Part shown: positions 1-5,207 of the stretch, in pieces
How the letters are laid out: each line of letters starts with the position of its first letter
How positions within the stretch are numbered: position 1 is the stretch's first letter
Assembly (NCBI GenBank): GCA_011043375.1
Contig: DQYP01000164.1
Coordinates: forward strand, 1 to 5,207
DNA length: 5,207 bases
DNA from: Thermotogaceae bacterium
Lineage (GTDB): Bacteria; Thermotogota; Thermotogae; B21-G9; HyVt-16
Direction of reading: 5' to 3'
The notes under the pieces: generated by a model
Seen by the model: the letters and a program-made list of their open reading frames with translations, nothing else
Databases searched by the model: none
What the model was told of the DNA's origin: nothing
Position numbers and translations under genes: made by a program

Positions 1-1209
1 TCTGAGAACTGGAAAAAACAGATGTACATGATCTTTCCAAATGGTTCCATCGTGAACCCGTCTGTGAAAAACAAAGAAGAGCGATACACCAGCATTCTAC
101 AAGAATTAATCGAAGATGTTCAACCACTGCGCAATTCAGGCAATTGTATCGCATGCGGCAGGCGTGATGCAGATCGCTCATTGTATAAATCGGAAGTGCC
201 GTTAACAGGAAGTGGAAAATTTGTAAACTTTTATTCGAATGCGGCAAATGGCGCTGATTATTGTTCTGCATGTGCACTTGCAGTACAATTTCTGCCATTG
301 GTACTAAGATCTTGTGGAAAGATGTTATTGCTGTTACAATCAAATTCCCACAAGGTAATGAAATACTGGGCTAATGACTGCATAAAAAATGTCAGGATGC
401 AAGTCGCCACTGGAAATTATACAGGATGTGCTGACACCGGATATAAAAACCCTAAAAACGCGTTGTTTCACATCACGGAACAGTTGATCATGGAATATGA
501 TGAACGGTGGCAGGATGAAAACGTCTCTCTTCGCTTATACCACTTTACTAATTATGGGCAAGGTCCTGCACTGGATATTTACGACCTACCCACAGCAGTA
601 TTCAGATTTCTTGCCTACATAAAAACTCATCCGCGCAGAACAGATTGGTATGCGATTGTTAGACGTGGGTATCATGTAAACTGGAATAAAATTAATGAAA
701 ACGATGAAGAAAGTTATAAAAATAGAGGGAATGATGTGAATGATGTTTATGAAAATTTACTATCGAATAGATCGATTGTGCGTTATTTCATAAACCGAAC
801 TAAAAAGAGCGTCTATGGTAACTGGTCGCTCTTTTCGTATTATCTCAAAGAGGTGAGGAAATTGGATGAAAACCGTATCAACGCTATAAGAGAATTGGGA
901 GATGAAATTGCATCTACCATAAAAGAGAACAACGATCCAAAGAGATTGGGGCAACTTGAACGAGCAGCAAATTACAATTCCTTCAGAAATGTCTTGCGTA
1001 GACTCATAAAAGATAGGATAGCGGCTAAAACTGAAACGCCGCTGTTCACTTTTGATGACTACGTTCAGAATATTTTGCCAGAAGGCGCGCTGGGGTGGCG
1101 TGAGACACAAGATTTACTGTTATTCAGGATTTACGAGGTTCTTCACGGTTGGATGAGTGAACATGGGGTCATTAGTGATGAACCAGATGACGAATCAACT
1201 ATTGATTAA
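1..1209 (+). CDS. cas8b: Type I-B Cascade large subunit Cas8b (Cst1, CXXC-CXXC family), 5'-truncated by window edge
   Basis: Large subunit of the type I-B CRISPR surveillance complex; in this family it recognises the PAM and helps open the target DNA. Two zinc-binding-type pairs are visible: CIAC (Cys codons at 145 and 154) and CSAC (262 and 271), flanking PLTGSG and followed by ALAVQFLPL. This is the signature arrangement of Cst1. The C-terminal part is helical and carries PLFTFDDYV and DLLLFRIYEVLHGW, also typical of the family. The frame is open to base 1 (seven codons, SENWKKQ, precede the first ATG at 22), and no Shine-Dalgarno is seen before that ATG. The usual N-terminal segment before the zinc finger is missing, so the gene starts upstream of the window. 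The stop TAA (1207-1209) overlaps an ATG of the next frame and lies 14 bases before the preferred cas7 start. The 3' third seems to encode a second product (see Cas11). Family assignment is firm; the start lies outside the window. Confidence 0.92.
   Translation, partial: SENWKKQMYMIFPNGSIVNPSVKNKEERYTSILQELIEDVQPLRNSGNCIACGRRDADRSLYKSEVPLTGSGKFVNFYSNAANGADYCSACALAVQFLPLVLRSCGKMLLLLQSNSHKVMKYWANDCIKNVRMQVATGNYTGCADTGYKNPKNALFHITEQLIMEYDERWQDENVSLRLYHFTNYGQGPALDIYDLPTAVFRFLAYIKTHPRRTDWYAIVRRGYHVNWNKINENDEESYKNRGNDVNDVYENLLSNRSIVRYFINRTKKSVYGNWSLFSYYLKEVRKLDENRINAIRELGDEIASTIKENNDPKRLGQLERAANYNSFRNVLRRLIKDRIAAKTETPLFTFDDYVQNILPEGALGWRETQDLLLFRIYEVLHGWMSEHGVISDEPDDESTID
850..855 (+). promoter_or_regulatory. 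Internal Shine-Dalgarno inside cas8b, for Cas11
   Basis: GAGGTG is a full-strength match to the 16S anti-Shine-Dalgarno sequence. It lies six bases before an in-frame TTG at 862, deep inside cas8b. It is as strong as the sites serving cas7 and cas5. An ATG at 866 is also near, but it is out of frame and reaches a stop after seven codons. Confidence 0.6.
862..1209 (+). CDS. cas11: Putative small subunit Cas11 translated from inside cas8b
   Basis: This is a nested reading frame, in the same frame as cas8b and sharing its stop, giving a 115-residue, mostly helical, charged protein beginning LDENRINAIREL. In several type I systems (I-B, I-C, I-D) the small subunit Cas11 is known to be made by internal initiation within the large-subunit gene, from its C-terminal helical domain. 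The position and size fit that model. The supporting signal is a GAGGTG site six bases before the TTG. What is seen: the ribosome site, spacing, frame and length. What is inferred: that it is used in the cell. The alternative is that the purine-rich stretch, which encodes KEVRK, is coincidental. A GTG at 853 is also in frame but lies within the ribosome site itself. The product would line the belly of the complex, contacting the displaced strand and the Cas7 backbone. Confidence 0.6.
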   Translation: MDENRINAIRELGDEIASTIKENNDPKRLGQLERAANYNSFRNVLRRLIKDRIAAKTETPLFTFDDYVQNILPEGALGWRETQDLLLFRIYEVLHGWMSEHGVISDEPDDESTID

Positions 1210-1210
1210 T

Positions 1211-1216
1211 GGAGGG
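1211..1216 (+). promoter_or_regulatory. Shine-Dalgarno that decides the cas7 start
   Basis: GGAGGG lies seven bases before the ATG at 1224. The earlier in-frame ATG at 1209 overlaps the cas8b stop (TAATG) and would place this site inside its own coding sequence, with no ribosome site of its own. The later start is therefore preferred. The earlier one could only serve stop-start reinitiation and would add five residues (MEGIY). Confidence 0.8.
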
Positions 1217-1223
1217 AATATAT

Positions 1224-2207
1224 ATGAAAAATATATTTGGATTTGTACTTGTAGACACACCACATTCAGCGCTGAACAATGCTGGAGAGGATGCAGGATC
1301 GAGAACTGAAAACACTGTTGCTGTGAAAACAATCCGGAGAGGGCGGGATGTGTATCCTTACATCTCCGGACAGGCACTTAGATATTGGTGGCGGACAACA
1401 CTCGCGGACAAATTCGACTGGAAAATATCTCCGGTTATTCGAGAAAAGAAGATCGCATTCACTGAAGCGAATCCGATCCGCTACGATGACGACGATATGT
1501 TTGGTTATATGCGAGCGATAAGGAATGATACTTTGACACGCGTATCTCCACTGAAATGTGCCCCACTGGTCTCGGTATTAAGTCAGACTCCGGTTGATGA
1601 CTTTGGTGTCATGGCTCGTCAAGAAAGTGACGCGGTGCCATATGAACACCAATTCTATTCGACTATAATGAAAGGAATTTTTTCATTAAATATCGATCAG
1701 GTTGGTGTTTTCTCAAATGTGAATCGGACAGGCTTTAAAAATCTGAATGATGATCTTGAGAAGGAATTAGAAGAGTCTGGTGCTACGAAAGTCGAAAATA
1801 TGTGGACACTTCCAAAAGATGTCCGGACCAAACGAATCACCAATACAATTGAAGCACTTGCTTACATATATGGCGGGGCAAAGCATACAACACACCTAAC
1901 CGATGTAACGCCAAAATTTATCATCTTGGTAGTGTATGACGGTGGGAATCACATCTTCATGAATCTTGCAAGAGAAGAGAAACGAGAAGTGAAGATCAAT
2001 TTCAAAGAGTTGGAACGAGTGCTAACAGATTATTCCACTGAGATCGTCTCAGACGTGTATATCGGAAAGAGCGATGGGTTTTTACCCGAACTGGATAAAG
2101 AAATCGATGATTTCAAAAAGAAGTTCTCTGGGAAGACGATCCACACTGGTTCGCCAAAACAGGTTATAGATTTGTTTGCAGCAGCAATTCCTGAACATAT
2201 CGAGTAG
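1224..2207 (+). CDS. cas7: Type I-B Cascade backbone subunit Cas7 (Cst2/DevR family)
   Basis: RAMP-fold protein that polymerises along the crRNA spacer to form the helical backbone of Cascade. The 327-residue length is normal for the Cst2/DevR family. The N-terminal strand GFVLVDTPHSALNN and the following GSRTENTVAVK are strongly family-typical, as is ISGQALRYWWR at residues 47-57. The central block SPLKCAPLVSVL, then DFGVMARQ ending near residue 133, then PYEHQFYSTIMKGIFSLN is also characteristic; this region normally forms the thumb and RNA-binding surface. The C-terminal part contains an alanine/tyrosine/glycine segment (EALAYIYGGAKHTT) typical of the family. The gene begins 14 bases after the cas8b stop and ends 10 bases before cas5, so it is cotranscribed. 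The start at 1224 is chosen from the GGAGGG site. No anomaly was seen. Identity is very secure. Confidence 0.96.
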   Translation: MKNIFGFVLVDTPHSALNNAGEDAGSRTENTVAVKTIRRGRDVYPYISGQALRYWWRTTLADKFDWKISPVIREKKIAFTEANPIRYDDDDMFGYMRAIRNDTLTRVSPLKCAPLVSVLSQTPVDDFGVMARQESDAVPYEHQFYSTIMKGIFSLNIDQVGVFSNVNRTGFKNLNDDLEKELEESGATKVENMWTLPKDVRTKRITNTIEALAYIYGGAKHTTHLTDVTPKFIILVVYDGGNHIFMNLAREEKREVKINFKELERVLTDYSTEIVSDVYIGKSDGFLPELDKEIDDFKKKFSGKTIHTGSPKQVIDLFAAAIPEHIE

Positions 2208-2209
2208 AT

Positions 2210-2216
2210 GAGGTGG
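2210..2216 (+). promoter_or_regulatory. Shine-Dalgarno of cas5
   Basis: GAGGTGG lies directly between the cas7 stop (TAG, 2205-2207) and the cas5 ATG (2218). The GAGG core is four bases from the start, slightly tight but usable. The ATG at 2208 overlaps the site and is out of frame with cas5. Confidence 0.7.
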
Positions 2217-2217
2217 T

Positions 2218-2841
2218 ATGAAAGTAATTCGGGTTAAGCTGAATGGGTGGACCGCATCATTCAGATACCCCATTTTTATAAGTGGGTATCAACCTACACT
2301 ACCGCTACCGCCGATTTCCACGATCTATGGTATACTTTCTGCTGCAAAAGGAAAACTGGTCACGCCTATTGACACGAGAGTAGGTTTCGTATTCACTTCG
2401 AAAGGAAAGGCAGTCGATCTGGAAACGATTTATGAACTGGGGGGGAACCTGAAAGCAAAGCCTAACGTTATCAAGAGAGAATTTTTAATTGATCCTGAAT
2501 TATATCTATATATTGAAAATTTAGATTTCGGGGAGTTCTTCAAACGACCCCACTACCCAATCCTCATAGGAAGATCGTCCGATCTGGCGATGATCTCAAG
2601 TGTTGAGGTCGTGGAGTTAGCCGTTAGGGCGGAAGTTTCCTACACAAACACAATATTGCCGTTCAACTTTGCAGAAGCACACGGCATGGTACACTCTCTG
2701 CCAACACATTTCACTGACGAGGTACCACGAAAGGCACAGGGCACACAAATCTACTATCTCCTCGATGATGCAATCGAGATAGTAAGAGAAAACCAATTGG
2801 TAGATCCTGAACACGACTGGGGGGTATACTTGCATCCTTGA
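2218..2841 (+). CDS. cas5: Type I-B Cascade subunit Cas5 (Cas5t family)
   Basis: RAMP-fold Cascade subunit that binds the 5' handle of the crRNA and joins Cas8b to the first Cas7. The N-terminal Cas5 signature is clear: WTASFRYPIF, then a glycine-containing GYQPTLPLPPISTIYGILS, then AAKGK, together spanning about residues 11-46. A mid-region IKREFLIDPELYLYI and the segment RPHYPILIGRSSDLAMI (about residues 108-124) match the conserved core in which PxxLGRSxDL-like sequences occur. At 207 residues it is at the short end for the family, but it ends naturally in a GVYLHP tail. A G7 run at 2439-2445 encodes GG. The start is set by the GAGGTGG site. The stop TGA (2839-2841) overlaps the beginning of cas3, so cas3 translation probably depends on ribosomes finishing cas5. 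Identity is secure. Confidence 0.95.
   Translation: MKVIRVKLNGWTASFRYPIFISGYQPTLPLPPISTIYGILSAAKGKLVTPIDTRVGFVFTSKGKAVDLETIYELGGNLKAKPNVIKREFLIDPELYLYIENLDFGEFFKRPHYPILIGRSSDLAMISSVEVVELAVRAEVSYTNTILPFNFAEAHGMVHSLPTHFTDEVPRKAQGTQIYYLLDDAIEIVRENQLVDPEHDWGVYLHP
2819..2825 (+). promoter_or_regulatory. G6T run at the cas5/cas3 junction: possible weak ribosome site or slippage tract
   Basis: Six consecutive G followed by T lie inside the end of cas5. With G-U pairing this could act as a degenerate Shine-Dalgarno, eight bases before an in-frame ATC at 2834. It is also a homopolymer able to slip: dropping one G would join the cas5 frame directly into the cas3 frame. Neither role is proven. Confidence 0.25.
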
Positions 2842-5083
2842 AACGATATATGCCAAAAGCGAACCAACGTGGGAAACCCTGCAACAACACACAGAAAACT
2901 GTCTCAGTGTATTTAAAAGCATAAAAGAGGCATACCCGAACATTCCGGAAATTTGCAGTATACCCGATTTTTATGAACATCTGTTTTTGGCTATTTTTTT
3001 ACACGATGTCGGGAAAATATCCAATGGCTTTCAAAAGGGGCTGAAGGATGGTACGATCTGGGGATACCGCCATGAGATTCTTTCTGCGACATTAGTTGAT
3101 AAAATCGATATATCTGATTTTTTATACAGGCAGGGAATTGCTTTAGCTATACTCACACATCACAAGAATATCGCGACCTTGCGGGAGAAATACCGAACGG
3201 TTCCAGAACACATCCCAGGGCATGATCTTTATATTGCGGAACTTCAAGAATTCGTTGATGGCAAAGACATTATTGGTGAATTTTTACAATTGCAAAAAGA
3301 ATTTAGCAAGAAGTATCTTGGATATGAAATCAATAAAATATCGGCACCACAGTTCATCGACGAATTTTGCGATGCCTATAGAAAATACCTTATTCCGTAT
3401 AAAAACGGCATCGTAGATGATGAAACGACAAAGCTTCATGGGGTATACGGCATCTTTCTCAAAGGGCTTCTCACAGCTTGTGATCACTTGGCATCAGCCT
3501 CCGAAACAACGATACTCTACGCAATACGGGATATAAAACGATGGTTCAATTTCAAAGAGTACCGCTCCATCCAAAACGATGCATCGGTTGCGGTGGGCAA
3601 TACTTTGATGGTAGCCCCAACCGGGATTGGGAAGACCGAAGCGGCATTGTTTTGGAGTGAACGCAATCAGAATAGCGTCTTTGGTAAAAGAGTATTCTAT
3701 GTGCTGCCATACCGGGCAAGCATCAATGCGATGTATAAACGCATGCAGGACATATTCAAAACCGAAAAAGAAAAATTTGGGATAATTCATGGAAAAACTA
3801 ATTATTATCTATTCAAAAATTTTGATTTGATTTGTGACGGTAGGAATGTAACAAAGGAACAAATTAGAAATATATCAGACTTGAGCAAAAAAATATTCCG
3901 ACCGTACAAAATATTGACTCCGTTCCAACTAATAAAGCCTTTTTTTGGAATAAAAGGATTTGAACAGAGGTTTGCTGAAATGAGTAATTCGTTGATTGTT
4001 TTTGATGAAATTCATGCTTATGATCCGCATACAACTGCATTGATACTGGAGTCGATGAAAATTTTGCATGATATATTCAACGCAAGAATTTTGATCATGT
4101 CGGCAACAACACCACATTTTTTGAAAGAGATGATAGCCGCCAGTCTACCTATAAAAAATAATATTCTTGTGGAGAAGGGGATTTTAAAATCAATTGTCAG
4201 GCACAACATCAGACTGCTCAATGGCGATATCAATTCAAATGTTGATAAAATTGAGAATTGTATAGATTTGAATAAAAAAGTTTTGGTTGTTTGTAACACC
4301 GTTGCTCATGCGCAATCGATTTTTCATACACTATCTGATGGTCAAAATAATGTTGGTTTAATTCATGGTCGGTTTGCATTGAGAGATCGTGAGGCAATAG
4401 AACGCAATATAAACTCATTGGATGTTTTGGTTGGTACACAAGCTATAGAAGTTTCATTGGATCTTGATTTTGATGTGCTTTTTACCGAGCCTGCACCGAT
4501 GGACGCGTTGATACAAAGATTTGGACGCGTGAATCGACGTGGTGAAAAAGGTATAGCGCCGATTTATATTTTTGAGCGTGGTTCAGAAGTTGATAAATTC
4601 ATCTATGATTCAAAATTGGTTGAAAAAAGCTTAGAAGCTTTAAAATCGGTAGCCGACTTGAACGAGAACCAAATTCAAGACCTTGTGGATTTCGTGTATT
4701 CGGAAGGGTATACTGAAAAAGATATGCGCATATTTAACCGGGCACGAAACGCGTTTCTTGCAGTATATGAAAATATTTATCCGTTCGACGATTCCGAATA
4801 TGGGGGGGAGTTGTATAAGTTAATCGACAGTATTGAAGTGGTGCCGGAGTTTTATGAAAATGAATATATCAACGCAATTGAGTCTAAAGATTATTTCGAA
4901 GCCATGAGTTATGTGGTTTCTATCAGCTATCAACAACTAAAGCGATTGGAAAAATACGACTTAGCTATTCCCTGCAAGGATACTTATTTAATTCGGCAAA
5001 GCCCCTGCTCGGAGTATTCTAAGGCCGAAGGACTCCAGATCAGGATGGATAAAGCTAAAGACTACAGCTTTAATATAATTTAA
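2834..5083 (+). CDS. cas3: Cas3: HD nuclease fused to SF2 DNA helicase (start uncertain)
   Basis: Effector nuclease recruited by Cascade to nick, unwind and degrade target DNA. Numbering from 2834 (749 residues). HD domain: QQHTEN (His19), HD at 57-58 in AIFLHDVGK, His80 in YRHE, HH at 109-110, and CDHLAS with Asp217. Helicase: Walker A APTGIGKT (261-268), motif Ia YVLPYRASINAM, motif II DEIH (391-394), SAT (423-425), a HGRFALRDRE block, GTQAIEVSLDLD, and motif VI QRFGRVNRRG (561-570). All catalytic motifs look intact. Start problem: the frame is open from 2804, after TAG at 2801-2803, but the first ATG, GTG or TTG in frame is TTG 2987, which would remove His19 and the first HD helix. Conserved sequence (ETIYAKS, then TLQQHTENC) continues upstream, so the real beginning is near 2834, perhaps ATC 2834 or CTG 2807/2879, unless an indel is present. 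It overlaps the cas5 stop. The middle (about 3780-4480) is AT-rich. Function is very sure; the 5' boundary is not. Confidence 0.95.
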   Translation: MLETIYAKSEPTWETLQQHTENCLSVFKSIKEAYPNIPEICSIPDFYEHLFLAIFLHDVGKISNGFQKGLKDGTIWGYRHEILSATLVDKIDISDFLYRQGIALAILTHHKNIATLREKYRTVPEHIPGHDLYIAELQEFVDGKDIIGEFLQLQKEFSKKYLGYEINKISAPQFIDEFCDAYRKYLIPYKNGIVDDETTKLHGVYGIFLKGLLTACDHLASASETTILYAIRDIKRWFNFKEYRSIQNDASVAVGNTLMVAPTGIGKTEAALFWSERNQNSVFGKRVFYVLPYRASINAMYKRMQDIFKTEKEKFGIIHGKTNYYLFKNFDLICDGRNVTKEQIRNISDLSKKIFRPYKILTPFQLIKPFFGIKGFEQRFAEMSNSLIVFDEIHAYDPHTTALILESMKILHDIFNARILIMSATTPHFLKEMIAASLPIKNNILVEKGILKSIVRHNIRLLNGDINSNVDKIENCIDLNKKVLVVCNTVAHAQSIFHTLSDGQNNVGLIHGRFALRDREAIERNINSLDVLVGTQAIEVSLDLDFDVLFTEPAPMDALIQRFGRVNRRGEKGIAPIYIFERGSEVDKFIYDSKLVEKSLEALKSVADLNENQIQDLVDFVYSEGYTEKDMRIFNRARNAFLAVYENIYPFDDSEYGGELYKLIDSIEVVPEFYENEYINAIESKDYFEAMSYVVSISYQQLKRLEKYDLAIPCKDTYLIRQSPCSEYSKAEGLQIRMDKAKDYSFNII

Positions 5084-5089
5084 GTATCT

Positions 5090-5207
5090 ATGCGCTCCAG
5101 AATCGCCCTCCGCAAAACCACCCCCGCCCCGATCCACTACGACTACCAGTACGGCATAGCAGCGATGCTCTACAAAAAACTCGCACACGCAAACATCCGC
5201 TTAGCAA
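5090..5207 (+). CDS. cas6: Cas6 crRNA endoribonuclease, N-terminal fragment (runs off window)
   Basis: Cas6 cuts the CRISPR transcript within each repeat to make mature crRNAs. Only 39 codons are present. The protein begins MRSRIALRKTTPAPIHYDYQ and continues YGIAAMLYKKLAHANIRLA. This is the usual Cas6 opening: a first RAMP strand (M-R-x-x-I-x-L), a proline loop, then Y-x-Y and a helix with a conserved tyrosine. Tyr28 lines up by eye with catalytic Tyr31 of Pyrococcus furiosus Cas6; the catalytic histidine would be expected a few residues beyond the window edge. The ATG is six bases after the cas3 stop. No Shine-Dalgarno is visible, so translation may be coupled to cas3. Codon use is markedly different from the upstream genes: none of the 39 codons ends in T and about three quarters end in G or C. 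In many I-B loci cas6 comes first in the operon; here it follows cas3. The identification rests on a short stretch plus context. Confidence 0.85.
   Translation, partial: MRSRIALRKTTPAPIHYDYQYGIAAMLYKKLAHANIRLA

Noticed and set aside
22..24. ATG at 22 as the true cas8b start
   Set aside because: The frame is open upstream to the window edge, no ribosome site precedes it, and the expected N-terminal segment of Cst1 would be missing.
760..1110. Minus-strand open frame inside cas8b (and similar ones across the window)
   Set aside because: All minus-strand frames overlap securely identified cas genes, have no family features and lack ribosome sites; they are shadows.
2850..2926. ATG at 2850 as a cas3 or small-gene start
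   Set aside because: It lies in another frame and reaches TAA after about 25 codons, with no recognisable protein sequence.
4627..4642. AAGCTT...AAGCTT repeat/palindrome in cas3
   Set aside because: A short repeat with no loop of terminator size and no T-run; it is explained by coding for KSLEALK.
5068..5081. TATA-like stretch (TTTAATATAATTT) before cas6 as a promoter
   Set aside because: It encodes the last residues of Cas3, lies too close to the cas6 ATG (about 16 bases from its centre) for an archaeal leaderless promoter, and has no partner -35 element for a bacterial one.
2987..5083. TTG 2987 as the true cas3 start
   Set aside because: It would remove the first HD-domain histidine and a conserved N-terminal helix that are plainly encoded upstream in the same open frame; the TTG simply encodes Leu in FLAIFLHD.
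1..5207. CRISPR repeats or a leader
   Set aside because: No spaced direct repeats of 25-37 bases were seen anywhere; the window is fully occupied by coding sequence.

Overview
The window holds most of the effector (interference) module of a type I-B CRISPR-Cas system of the Cst1/Cst2/Cas5t flavour ("Tneap"-like). All genes lie on the + strand and are packed with almost no spacing. The order is cas8b (Cst1, 5' end cut off by the window), cas7 (Cst2/DevR), cas5 (Cas5t), cas3 (HD nuclease plus SF2 helicase) and the first 39 codons of cas6. No CRISPR repeats, leader, cas4, cas1 or cas2 are present; they may lie outside the window.

Layout: 1-1209 cas8b, with a strong internal ribosome site at 850-855 in front of an in-frame TTG (862), which would yield a separate 115-residue small subunit (Cas11). 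1224-2207 is cas7 and 2218-2841 is cas5. Cas3 is open from 2804 and ends at 5083; its 5' end overlaps cas5 and has no ordinary start codon. 5090-5207 is cas6, running off the right edge. No intergenic stretch exceeds about 15 bases, so no promoter or terminator is expected inside, and none was recognised.

How the parts work together (family knowledge): Cas6 cuts the pre-crRNA. Cas7 subunits coat the crRNA spacer as a helical backbone, Cas5 caps the 5' handle, Cas8b reads the PAM and starts the R-loop, Cas11 forms the belly of the complex, and Cas3 is recruited to nick and processively degrade target DNA.

Organism: this gene set occurs in methanogenic and other Euryarchaeota, in Firmicutes and in several other bacteria. 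The ribosome sites (GGAGGG, GAGGTG) fit either domain. A mesophilic archaeon or a Firmicute is plausible, but the sequence does not settle it. Base composition is mosaic: most of the operon is moderate in GC, the middle of cas3 (about 3780-4480) is AT-rich, and the start of cas6 is strongly C-ending in its codons.

The points most worth a second look are the hidden Cas11 start, the missing canonical start of cas3 next to a G6 run, and the abrupt composition change at cas6.
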